This document shows positions 22,543 to 31,069 of a stretch of DNA of 38,202 nt, in pieces; position 1 is the first letter of the stretch, and each line of letters begins with the position of its first letter. Below the pieces are notes generated by a model. It had not been told where the DNA came from. It saw only the letters and a list, made by a program, of their open reading frames with translations, and searched no databases. Origin of the DNA: Clostridia bacterium (GTDB lineage Bacteria; Bacillota; Clostridia; UMGS1810); the NCBI GenBank assembly GCA_016293435.1, contig JAEDEG010000015.1, positions 1 through 38,202 of the forward strand. Reading direction: 5' to 3'. Made by a program: the position numbers and the translations under genes.

Positions 22543-23117
22543 TTTATTACAAATTCTGAGCTTATGCAGTCTTTTATCATGCTGACGGTGCCCGAATCGT
22601 TGGTGAGTTCACCATTGTCCATCATAAGGGTTGCCCCGTAGAGAAGCGAACGTATTTTATATATTTTTTGCTTTTCGCAGCCTTCATCAAAACCGCATAC
22701 TTTGCAGCATTTTTTTATTAAAACGTTTATACCCTCGGCAATTTTTGCCATTATGTCTCTGCGCTCGGAGCCAAAGGTGTCGGTCTTTAGCATTAAAACA
22801 GTCCTGAAATTGGGGTTTGCAATCCAAAATTTTATGTATGCAATGCAGGTTTCGATGAGCTGCTTTTTGACATCTCCCTCAAATACCGACATAACCTGTT
22901 CTTCAAGCATTGTCCACTGACTGTGTATGTAGAGCACTATTTCTGCTATAAAATCCTCCTTGCTTTTAAAATGCTTGTATGGCGCGGCACACGATACATT
23001 GCATGCCGATGCCACTCTGCGCAGGGAGCAGTCGGTAATACCGTGCATTTCAATTTCTTTTATTCCCGCGATTATGAGCTTTTGTTTCACGGTTTCGTGT
23101 CCGTCATAAAATTCCAT
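22524..23117 (-). CDS. TetR/AcrR-family transcriptional regulator
   Basis: One-component repressor-type regulator of 197 residues. The N-terminal helix-turn-helix is clear: VKQKLIIAGIKEIEMHG, then CSLRRVASACNVSCAAPYKH and FKSKEDFIAEIV. The rest is a helical ligand-binding domain with three cysteines near residues 137-145 (KKCCKVCGFD). The minus-strand ATG (23117-23115) follows AGAGG. A TACAAT -10-like box lies about 30 bases upstream, without a convincing -35 box. It is 90 bases downstream of rqcH on the same strand. Target and ligand are unknown; the convergent EamA exporter is a possible target by proximity only. Confidence 0.9.
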   Translation of the reverse strand: MEFYDGHETVKQKLIIAGIKEIEMHGITDCSLRRVASACNVSCAAPYKHFKSKEDFIAEIVLYIHSQWTMLEEQVMSVFEGDVKKQLIETCIAYIKFWIANPNFRTVLMLKTDTFGSERRDIMAKIAEGINVLIKKCCKVCGFDEGCEKQKIYKIRSLLYGATLMMDNGELTNDSGTVSMIKDCISSEFVINQKPGQ

Positions 23118-23207
23118 TTGTGTTAACCTCTTTTTGATAATTCATTGTACTATGGGTAAAATGCTTTTTTTAGGGCAATTTTGCAAAGTCGTCAATAATA
23201 CCTGACT

Positions 23208-24971
23208 TTACCTCTTTAATAAGTTGACTTCATCTTCATTGGGGGTGACATAAAGGGTGTTATAATTAACATAAATAACCATGCCGGGTTTTGCACCCGA
23301 TGGCTTTTTAACATTTTTGATTTCGGTATAATCAACCGGCACGCTTTTTGAGGCTTTGCCCTTGCTGTAGTATGCGGCAAGGCGCGCTGCCTGCATATAG
23401 GTATTATCCGGCACAGTCAGCGCATCGTCACATTTTACAATTGTGTGAGAGCCGTGTATCCCCTTGGTATGAAACCAAAGGTCAGTATAACGGGCAAGCT
23501 TTAGCGTAACATAATCGTTCTGTTTGTTGTTTTTTCCCACATATATGTCGTAGCCGTCGCTGCTCACAAAGTGCATCGGCTTTGGTGTATCTGCTTTTTT
23601 GCGCTTGTTTAGCCTGCCGCGATTTTTCAGATAGCCCTCTTCAATGAGCTCGTTTCTTATCTGAGTTATCTCTGCCTGAGTTTCTGTTTTTTCAAGAGCC
23701 TCCTGCACAGATTCAAGATAGTCTATTTCTTCTTCGTTGAGCTTTTTTTGCTTTGAGGTTTCAAGCTCGGCTGTTTTTTCTTTGTTGTATTTCTGATAAT
23801 ACAATTGAGCATTTTTTGACGGAGAGATGTCGGTTTTGAGAGGTATTGTAATTTCTTCAAAATTCTCGCTGTAAAAATTCTGAACGGTGATTTCGGCCAT
23901 GCCCTGATGCAGTTGATATATGTTTGCCGTGAGCAAATCACCGTATATTTTGTATTTCTCTCTTTTTGCGGCTTTTTTCAATATTTCTTCTTGAAGCTGC
24001 AGCTTTTTGCGGCATCTGTCCAAATTGTTGGACACGGTTTTCAAAAGGTCTGTGCATTTTTGGCGGATGCTTTCGACGGCGGCTTTTTTCATATAAAAGC
24101 TTTCTGTTGCCTCGCTCATACTTGCATAATGCTCCGACTCAGCCCCTGACCCGTACTGCGCAATATCCACTGCACAAAAGTCGACCATCTTTTTTGTGAG
24201 CTTGTCGGATATAATGCAGGGATTATACACTCCGTTTTTTATATCGTCAATAATTGCAAAAAAATTCAGTGCCACTTTTTCAAGATCGTCTCTTGTTGCC
24301 TCGGGGCCTGAAATGTCAGACAGTCCGGTCGCTCTGTATACCGCTTCTCTTGCCACGAGGGGGCTTATTCCCTGAAAGGCTGAAAGTATCTGTTTCCACA
24401 CAGGCATATCATCGTGACTTAGCTCAAACGCTATATCATCTCTTGATGCCTCAAGTGGGTTTTTCTTACCCTGAGACGGAGGGAGCGAGTAGGTTAGACC
24501 CGGCAACACCTGACGCACACTGCTTACCGAAAAATCAACATGAACAATGCTGTCGAGTATCTTACCCTCTTTGTCGGTGAGAATTATGTTTGAATGCTTG
24601 CCCATGATTTCCATTATCAGATGCTTTTTTGAAAGAAAGCCCATTTCGTCGTAGCTTTCTATTGTGAATTTTACTATTCTTTCAAATTCGATTTGCTCTA
24701 AACCAAGGATTTTTCCGCCTTGAATGTGCTTTCTTAAAAGCATGCAAAACATAGGCGGTTTTTCGGGATTTTCTTTTTGCACATTTGTAATGTGAAACCG
24801 CGGAAATGACGGATTTGCACACAAAAGAAGCTTGTATGCACCGCCTGATGTGCGCACCGAAATAATCAGCTCGTCTTTTTCGGGCTGATGGATTTTGTCT
24901 ATTCTGCCGCCTGTTATTTTGGCGGCGGTTTCTTTGGTCAGGGCTGATATTACAATGCCGTCGAGTGCCAT
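23208..24971 (-). CDS. rqcH: NFACT-family ribosome quality-control protein RqcH
   Basis: Bacterial Rqc2 homologue of 587 residues that binds stalled 50S subunits and adds alanine tails to trapped nascent chains. The NFACT-N domain starts with MALDGIVISALTKET and ITGGRIDKIHQPEKDELII, including the DE(L/I) stretch. A long middle part with charged coiled coils (about 290-440) follows. The NFACT-R domain (about 450-570) contains SSDGYDIYVGKNNKQNDYVT and DLWFHTKGIHGSHTIVK. It ends at VNYNTLYVTPNEDEVNLL. In older annotation this is a fibronectin-binding protein. The minus-strand ATG has AAGGAG 8 bases upstream. Together with MutS2 and EF-P, it gives this window several ribosome-rescue factors. Confidence 0.95.
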   Translation of the reverse strand: MALDGIVISALTKETAAKITGGRIDKIHQPEKDELIISVRTSGGAYKLLLCANPSFPRFHITNVQKENPEKPPMFCMLLRKHIQGGKILGLEQIEFERIVKFTIESYDEMGFLSKKHLIMEIMGKHSNIILTDKEGKILDSIVHVDFSVSSVRQVLPGLTYSLPPSQGKKNPLEASRDDIAFELSHDDMPVWKQILSAFQGISPLVAREAVYRATGLSDISGPEATRDDLEKVALNFFAIIDDIKNGVYNPCIISDKLTKKMVDFCAVDIAQYGSGAESEHYASMSEATESFYMKKAAVESIRQKCTDLLKTVSNNLDRCRKKLQLQEEILKKAAKREKYKIYGDLLTANIYQLHQGMAEITVQNFYSENFEEITIPLKTDISPSKNAQLYYQKYNKEKTAELETSKQKKLNEEEIDYLESVQEALEKTETQAEITQIRNELIEEGYLKNRGRLNKRKKADTPKPMHFVSSDGYDIYVGKNNKQNDYVTLKLARYTDLWFHTKGIHGSHTIVKCDDALTVPDNTYMQAARLAAYYSKGKASKSVPVDYTEIKNVKKPSGAKPGMVIYVNYNTLYVTPNEDEVNLLKR

Positions 24972-25329
24972 GGCGTTTCTCCTTGCTTAGTCATTATTTG
25001 TAAGATGCATTTTTCAAGATACAAAAATGATAAATGTACGTTATTTAATTTAAACTCTATAAAAATCTAAGACTAATTATATAGTTGATTTATCATTTTG
25101 TCAAGCTTGCAATAAATTGGATTTTGTTCACCAAAACATTGACTATGACTTTTTTGATAAGTAGTTCAATTTTTTATATATTATTTTAAAAAAATAATTA
25201 AACTGTTTGATTTATGCTTTGTGCAATATATACAATAAATTGAATCAATAATTGGAAAAACTTACAATTGCGTGCAATAACAAGCTGTAAGATGGCATAA
25301 TCAGTCAGGTAAAAGGTCAAATTAAATCA
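24972..25329. other. AT-rich intergenic region between rqcH and the esterase gene
   Basis: No credible gene is seen in either strand. The stretch is very AT-rich and holds two direct copies of CAATAAATTG (25110-25119 and 25233-25242), but no clear operator, riboswitch or RNA gene. It must hold the divergent control regions of rqcH (minus) and the secreted esterase (plus). Confidence 0.6.
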
Positions 25330-25358
25330 TTGGTAAATCGGATGTTTAATGTTATTAT
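25330..25358 (+). promoter_or_regulatory. Possible promoter of the secreted esterase gene
   Basis: TTGGTA (25330-25335) and TATTAT (25353-25358) with 17-base spacing; an overlapping TATAAT (25358-25363) has no matching -35 box. The start codon is 28 bases downstream of the -10 box. Confidence 0.5.
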
Positions 25359-25386
25359 ATAATTAATAAAACAGGAGGTGTTTTTT

Positions 25387-28300
25387 ATGTCAAAAAAAAC
25401 AAATAATTTACTAAGCTTTTTGATTATACTGGTGCTTATGCTGACAGCATCAGTATGTCCGTCAGTGTATGCTTCTGAAAAAGCTTCACCCCAAATTTTG
25501 TCACCGGCAGATGGAACGAGTTTTTTTGGTGATGAGCTAATCAAATTTAAAATGTCTTTTAGTTCAGGTGCAGATGAGGCAATTTGCTACCTTGACGGTA
25601 CTGCTTTTGGAACACCCAAGGCTTCGGGCTCTGATTATATTTATGAGCTTGATACCAAATCCATATCGGGTGGTAATCATGTTTTTACTGTATCTGTTAA
25701 CGGCGAAATTGCATCAGTCTCATTTGAGTATTATCCGATAAACAATGTCATTTATACTAATAGCGGAGGTACCGTGAGTGGTGTGGGAACGAATTACCCA
25801 ATGTATTATGTAAATCTTAACAACACCTTTTTCGGCTACAGCACCACGGGTCTTACAACCGGACTTGCCTCAGGTACTGTTGTCACCGAAATGGACATTA
25901 AGATAAATGAACCTTCTGCAATTGCACTGGTTGGAGCAGGCTACACCTTGGCCAGTGCTACTGCCAAAAACTCTGCGCTTTTTACTTCGGCTGGAAAAGT
26001 AGGCAGCATGACATATACATATGGCGAAAATGCACAGTGGGGACATTTTAAGATTGTTGCCGATCTCGATAATAATAAATATTACTGTTACTATAATGGG
26101 GCTTTGTGTATAAGTGGTTCAACCGAACATAATTTCGGAGTTGCAAAAGTGGGGGCAACATACGGTGTTAAGGTTCAGGGATACAACTCCTCAGGAAATG
26201 TAAATTTTGAAATAAAGGATATGAAAATTTACATTGAATCCGGCTCAGAGATGATGGCAGCTTCTCATTCTTTCACTAACTACAGCAGCTCCTCTGAATA
26301 TATCAACAGCTGCTATGAGGTGTTTACGTTTGGCAGAGCTGTAGCATTACTTGGACATTCCGATGCAAAAATTACAACTGCGGCAGACAGAAATTCCATA
26401 GAAGGAGCAGCGCTCAAAATTGCTCCGCTTTCGGCTCCGTATCCAACAGTGAGAGTGTATCCCAAAACAGACTCACGTTACAAAAATGCGTCAACCGGTG
26501 TCATAAAGCTTGGTTTTGACGTGAAAATTGATTCAAAAAATGTGTATTTTGCACTTACCAACGGTTTTGGATATAACTTTGCATCAATTATATATGGAGG
26601 AAAATTTCTTTCAATTGCTCAAATAAATCCCGGCATCTGGTATCGCGTGGAATTTGTTTTAAACCATAATACAGATAAATACTATGCTTTTCTTGACGGA
26701 GAGTATATATCTACCGGAAGTCTGAGCACGGCATTCTTCCCTTCATCGGCAGATTATATGGCTTTTCAGGTACGAACCGCCGGCTTCCCGTCGACAGGAT
26801 TTGACCGAGAATCGGAAGATTATATAAATGAAAACGGTGTATATATTGCACACATGGATATTGATTCATGCGATACAATCCCGCAGCTTATGTCTACTTC
26901 TTATACTACAAACGAATCAAGCAATTATACAAATGCCGAAAATTATACATTACCGGACAATACATCAGGCATAAAGCTTTCTATGACATCAGCCTTTGCA
27001 GACGATGAGCTGTCTGCCCAAAATGTGACAATGACAGCTGATGGTAAAAATATTTCGCTTGCCTCTGTCACACAGTCGGGCAATGATGTTATAATAGTGC
27101 CGAGTTCTCCGGTTAGCGGAAATAACATAAAGCTGGTATTTGATAAAAGTATTAAAATGAGCAATCAGATGCCCATAGGCACAGATATTGTATATTCATA
27201 TAATTATTTCAACTCAGATATTATATATCTTAATTCCGATATATACACTATAGATGGAAGAAATATTCACGGCTTTGAAGGACTTACGGTCAGAGAACTG
27301 AAAAACGGCTCTCAAATTCCGGCCGGGGCAGTTATAACTGTTTATGAATCTGATGCTGCTACAGAGGTGTCCTTGGATGCACAGGCAAGAAGCGGTATGA
27401 TTTTGAGACTTTCATCCAATACGAGTGAAGTTTATATTGACTATACACTTGGCATACCGCACTATATTGCAGAGGAAGTGGATGTTTCTGTAAATGATAT
27501 CTCAGGATCCGAAAAGTTTACGGTTGGTAACGTAAAAGCGTATACAACAGTGACAAACTATAGCGCAAATCCGATAAATATTATGGTAGCTGCGGCTCAA
27601 TATGAAACAGCCACAAATAAACTTATAAAAATTGATGTAAATAAAAAGGAAATCGGTATGGGAAAAGATATTGCGGCTGCATCTATCAATGTTACACAGA
27701 AAACCGGCACAATTGTTAAGGGTTTTGCATGGTCTGCCGATAATCTGGCTCCGCTTGGCGGCATAAAAGAACTCACTCCTTTTTCGGACGACTCTCTTGA
27801 GACAGTCAGCTTTAAATATCCCGGCTTTGCAGAAAAGGCAGTTACATTCAGCTATGATGATTTGATTTATGATGATGACCCAACTCTTATGAGCATTTTT
27901 GAAAATTATGGAATAAAGTCAACATTTAATCTTATGACTGCTCGTTTTACCGGCCCTCAATATAAGCAAATGACCTCCGACGAGGCAAAAGCAATGTATG
28001 AGGGATTTGATGTAATCAGTCACTCTTACACTCATCCCGATATGAGAGCATCTGCCTCCACTGTAATGACTTATGATGAGATAATTGCAGAAATCGATAA
28101 GAGTCAGCAGGACATGACACTTATGGTCGGAGCAGAACCAATCGGCTATGTGTGGCCTTACAATGTTCCAAACGACAGAAGTGATTATAATAATATAATT
28201 AATTACATTAAAGAAAATACGGCAATAAAGTATTGCCGTTCAGGCAATACAAGCGGAACCTTTTCGCTGCCGGATAACTGGTATGAATGGGAAATGACCT

Positions 28301-29559
28301 GTCATCACGACCAATTGCCTTCATATTTGCCCCAATTTCTTGAAGCAGATGCCGATGATGAATTGCTTTTGCTTTCGGTGTGGGGTCATTCAAGAGAATT
28401 TAACCCCGAAAAATATCCGTCAGAATCAAAGCTTCATTGGGACGAAATTGAAGAATATGCATCAATTCTGGCAGAGCATACAGAAATCTGGAAGGCGGAT
28501 AACACTGAGGTGTATATGTATGCAAATGCAGTGGATTGTGCTGCCGTAGATTATTCGGCAGGCACTGTAACCAATAATTCAGATTTGGATTTATATGCTG
28601 TTGTTAACGGGCTTAGAGTCATTATTCCCGCCAATACAACATATTCTTTGAAAAAAGAATCGGGTTCAATAGTTGCCTGTTGGGGTGACAGTCTTACTTA
28701 CGGTCAGGGTGCAACCGATCCACAGTCCGGATCCTATCCTGCAGTTTTGGCAAAACTTACCGGAATGGATGTACGAAACATGGGTATAGGAGGTGAAACC
28801 TCCATGACAATTGCAGCAAGACAGGGTGCTGTGATGATGAAGCTTGATAAAGACGTTGTTATTCCGGCTGAGCAGTCTGCTGTAGAAATAAACTTTTCGG
28901 CATATAATAAGGACGGCTCATATGCAGGTATAATAACTCCACGAGACACATCATTTGGCGGTTGGGAAGCTCTTGAAATTGCAGGCACAGAAGGAACGAT
29001 GACTGTATCTGTTGCAGCAACAGTGCCCCGGACGCTTAATTGGGCAAAATATACACGTTCTGCCTCAGGAAATGCAGTTTTGGCAAAAAAAGGAACAACA
29101 GTATATCCTCAATCTCTCACTGTTGCGAGAGAAGCTGACATCAATATATTCTTTACCGGCACAAACGGAGGCTGGAATGCGGCAAATACAACTCCCAAAG
29201 ATGATGATGCTGCAGATTTGGTTGACATAACCAACAAAATGATATCCAACTCCAAAGACACCTCCAAATATATTGTTATTGGCTTAATAGGAGGAGATGC
29301 AAATTCATGGAAAAAAACGGATGCTGCTTTGTACAACGCATATGGAGAGCATTTTGTTGATGCAAAAAAATATCTCTCGTCAGAGCAGGCGCTTTCTGAT
29401 GTGGGAATTACCGCAACAGATACCGATTTATCGTATATTTCTAACGGAAGGGTACCGCCGTCACTTCTTGTGGAAGATGGACATCTGAACGATTATGGTT
29501 ATTCACTTCTTGCAAAAGCAGTGTATGAAAAAATGATAGATTTGGGTTATTGTAAATAA
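25387..29559 (+). CDS. Secreted multidomain carbohydrate esterase (CE4 plus SGNH)
   Basis: A 1390-residue exported protein, the largest here. A signal peptide (about 1-30, hydrophobic LLSFLIILVLMLTASVCPSV, cleavage after VYA) precedes an Ig-like domain (to about 115). Two tandem concanavalin/LamG-like beta domains (about 119-285 and 292-491) and further Ig-like segments follow. A NodB-type polysaccharide deacetylase domain (about 817-1055) carries FSYDDLIYDDD and the His-X3-His motif SHSYTHPD. The C-terminal SGNH/GDSL esterase (about 1098-1390) has Ser in WGDSLTYG, GIGGE and Asp-His in DGHLNDYGYSLLA. It probably removes acetyl or other esters from plant or mucin glycans. No dockerin, sorting signal or transmembrane tail is seen, so it is probably released. 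A GTG at 25378 lies in the AGGAGG site; ATG 25387 is the start. Confidence 0.9.
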   Translation: MSKKTNNLLSFLIILVLMLTASVCPSVYASEKASPQILSPADGTSFFGDELIKFKMSFSSGADEAICYLDGTAFGTPKASGSDYIYELDTKSISGGNHVFTVSVNGEIASVSFEYYPINNVIYTNSGGTVSGVGTNYPMYYVNLNNTFFGYSTTGLTTGLASGTVVTEMDIKINEPSAIALVGAGYTLASATAKNSALFTSAGKVGSMTYTYGENAQWGHFKIVADLDNNKYYCYYNGALCISGSTEHNFGVAKVGATYGVKVQGYNSSGNVNFEIKDMKIYIESGSEMMAASHSFTNYSSSSEYINSCYEVFTFGRAVALLGHSDAKITTAADRNSIEGAALKIAPLSAPYPTVRVYPKTDSRYKNASTGVIKLGFDVKIDSKNVYFALTNGFGYNFASIIYGGKFLSIAQINPGIWYRVEFVLNHNTDKYYAFLDGEYISTGSLSTAFFPSSADYMAFQVRTAGFPSTGFDRESEDYINENGVYIAHMDIDSCDTIPQLMSTSYTTNESSNYTNAENYTLPDNTSGIKLSMTSAFADDELSAQNVTMTADGKNISLASVTQSGNDVIIVPSSPVSGNNIKLVFDKSIKMSNQMPIGTDIVYSYNYFNSDIIYLNSDIYTIDGRNIHGFEGLTVRELKNGSQIPAGAVITVYESDAATEVSLDAQARSGMILRLSSNTSEVYIDYTLGIPHYIAEEVDVSVNDISGSEKFTVGNVKAYTTVTNYSANPINIMVAAAQYETATNKLIKIDVNKKEIGMGKDIAAASINVTQKTGTIVKGFAWSADNLAPLGGIKELTPFSDDSLETVSFKYPGFAEKAVTFSYDDLIYDDDPTLMSIFENYGIKSTFNLMTARFTGPQYKQMTSDEAKAMYEGFDVISHSYTHPDMRASASTVMTYDEIIAEIDKSQQDMTLMVGAEPIGYVWPYNVPNDRSDYNNIINYIKENTAIKYCRSGNTSGTFSLPDNWYEWEMTCHHDQLPSYLPQFLEADADDELLLLSVWGHSREFNPEKYPSESKLHWDEIEEYASILAEHTEIWKADNTEVYMYANAVDCAAVDYSAGTVTNNSDLDLYAVVNGLRVIIPANTTYSLKKESGSIVACWGDSLTYGQGATDPQSGSYPAVLAKLTGMDVRNMGIGGETSMTIAARQGAVMMKLDKDVVIPAEQSAVEINFSAYNKDGSYAGIITPRDTSFGGWEALEIAGTEGTMTVSVAATVPRTLNWAKYTRSASGNAVLAKKGTTVYPQSLTVAREADINIFFTGTNGGWNAANTTPKDDDAADLVDITNKMISNSKDTSKYIVIGLIGGDANSWKKTDAALYNAYGEHFVDAKKYLSSEQALSDVGITATDTDLSYISNGRVPPSLLVEDGHLNDYGYSLLAKAVYEKMIDLGYCK

Positions 29560-29565
29560 ATTTAA

Positions 29566-29603
29566 AATGCCCTTTGATGATTTTGGTGTCTGCAAAGGGC
29601 ATT
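29566..29603 (+). terminator. Stem-loop after the esterase gene
   Basis: A perfect 11-bp stem AATGCCCTTTG/CAAAGGGCATT (29566-29576 with 29593-29603) with a 16-base loop. No plus-strand U-tract follows directly, so it may be a weak terminator or a 3'-end stabilising hairpin. Confidence 0.6.
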
Positions 29604-29696
29604 AAAAGTGAAAAATATTTTTTGTAATTTCCATAGTCCTTACAAACCTTAAAAGAAATTCAGACATTGACAGCAGATTTTAATAACTCTGCAACA

Positions 29697-29725
29697 TTGA
29701 CACAGCCCGGTATTATGTGTATAAT
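29697..29725 (+). promoter_or_regulatory. Perfect consensus promoter of the oxidoreductase gene
   Basis: TTGACA (29697-29702) and TATAAT (29720-29725) with exactly 17 bases between, 38 bases before the start codon. The -35 box is repeated 30 bases upstream as ACATTGACA (29664-29672 region), which might be part of a regulator site. Confidence 0.88.
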
Positions 29726-29762
29726 TACATTATATTAAATAACCGGAACGGAGTGAATAACA

Positions 29763-30818
29763 ATGGTAAAAATAGCAATTATAGGTGTGGGTAATATTGC
29801 AGAAACCCATATCAATGCATATCTCAAAAATCCCAATGCAGAGCTTTATGCGTTTTGTGATATAAATGAAAAACGCCTTAAGGCAATGGGAGAAAAATAC
29901 GGAGTCGAAAGACTTTATACCAATAAGGACGAAATGCTCAAAGACCCTGACATAGACGCGGTAAGCGTTTGCACATGGAACAGTGAACATGCTCCCTGCA
30001 CAATAGCAGCACTAAATGCCGGCAAGCATGTTCTTTGTGAAAAGCCCATGGCAACAAGTGTGGAAGAAGCAAAGGCAATGAAGGAAGCCGCCGAGAAAAA
30101 CGGCAAGCTTTTGATGATTGGCTTTGTGCGCCGTTTTGGCAACGACATGTCCATACTCAATGATTTCAAAAAAGCAGATTTCTTTGGCGATGTATATTAC
30201 AGCAAGGCTACATATCTCAGAAGAAACGGCAACCCCGGCGGTTGGTTCGGTGACAAATCGCGCTCTGCCGGCGGTCCTCTCATCGACCTTGGCGTTCATG
30301 TTATCGACTTTGTGCGTTATTTCCTCGGTAATCCCAAGGTGGTATCGGTGTACGGCGCAACCTTCCAAAAGCTTTTTGACCGCAAAAACCTCAAAACTCC
30401 CAAGAGCTATGTGGCTGCAAGCGCTACAGACAACGACATTTGCGATGTAGAAGACCTTGCAACAGCTCTTGTCCGCTTTGACAACGGCTCGGTTCTTTCA
30501 ATTGAAGCAAGCTTCAGTCTCAATATCAAAACCGAAAAAGGCGATATCGAATTTTTTGGTACAAAGGGTGGAGCAAAGCTTTCACCGGAGCTTGAGCTGT
30601 ACAGCGAAGCAAACGGCTATATGACCAATATGGATCTTTGTGCCGAAACCGCTCTGAGCTTTGACGGGCTTTTTGAAAACGAAATCAATCACTATGTGGA
30701 TTGTGTAATGAACGGAACCGATTGTATGAGCCCTGCCAAGGACGGTATTGATATTATGGAAATTCTCATGGCAATATACGAATCGGCACGCACCGGACAC
30801 GAGGTTGTCTTAAACTAA
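29763..30818 (+). CDS. Gfo/Idh/MocA-family oxidoreductase
   Basis: NAD(P)-dependent dehydrogenase of 351 residues acting on sugars, inositols or related polyols. The Rossmann motif is IGVGNIAETH (residues 7-16), with the acidic residue after strand 2 in AFCDINEKRL. The family motif HVLCEKPMATS (near residue 92) includes the EKP lysine. The catalytic region GGPLIDLGVHVIDFVRYFLG (near 175) holds the Asp/His pair. The C-terminal beta-sheet domain ends at the natural length. It has its own consensus promoter and a strong terminator, so it is a single-gene unit. The substrate cannot be inferred; the preceding secreted esterase suggests glycan catabolism. Confidence 0.92.
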   Translation: MVKIAIIGVGNIAETHINAYLKNPNAELYAFCDINEKRLKAMGEKYGVERLYTNKDEMLKDPDIDAVSVCTWNSEHAPCTIAALNAGKHVLCEKPMATSVEEAKAMKEAAEKNGKLLMIGFVRRFGNDMSILNDFKKADFFGDVYYSKATYLRRNGNPGGWFGDKSRSAGGPLIDLGVHVIDFVRYFLGNPKVVSVYGATFQKLFDRKNLKTPKSYVAASATDNDICDVEDLATALVRFDNGSVLSIEASFSLNIKTEKGDIEFFGTKGGAKLSPELELYSEANGYMTNMDLCAETALSFDGLFENEINHYVDCVMNGTDCMSPAKDGIDIMEILMAIYESARTGHEVVLN

Positions 30819-30831
30819 AATATCTGTAATT

Positions 30832-30878
30832 AAAAACCGGATTGATGTTTTGTTTTTTACATCATATCCGGTTTTGAT
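30832..30878 (+). terminator. Strong terminator after the oxidoreductase gene
   Basis: AAAACCGGAT...GATGT (from 30833) pairs with ACATC...ATCCGGTTTT (to 30875), with small internal mismatches; the loop is T-rich and TTTTGATTT follows. It would work in both directions. Confidence 0.85.
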
Positions 30879-30975
30879 TTACAAAGTAATTTATCTAAAA
30901 AATATCTGTATAAAAACCGTTGCTTTATTAAATTATAACAAACATTCAAATTGTCGAAAAATTATTAAAAAATTA

Positions 30976-31004
30976 TTGAAAAATAAAAGACTTTGTGTTA
31001 TAAT
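30976..31004 (+). promoter_or_regulatory. Sigma-A promoter of the pyruvate oxidoreductase gene
   Basis: TTGAAA (30976-30981) and TATAAT (30999-31004) with 17-base spacing, 65 bases before the start. A second TATAAT at 31027-31032 lacks a -35 box. No Rex-type operator was recognised. Confidence 0.8.
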
Positions 31005-31069
31005 CAAAGAGTATGTTTATACATGTTATAATACATTTATTATGATAAATCATTTCAGGAGGTACAAAA

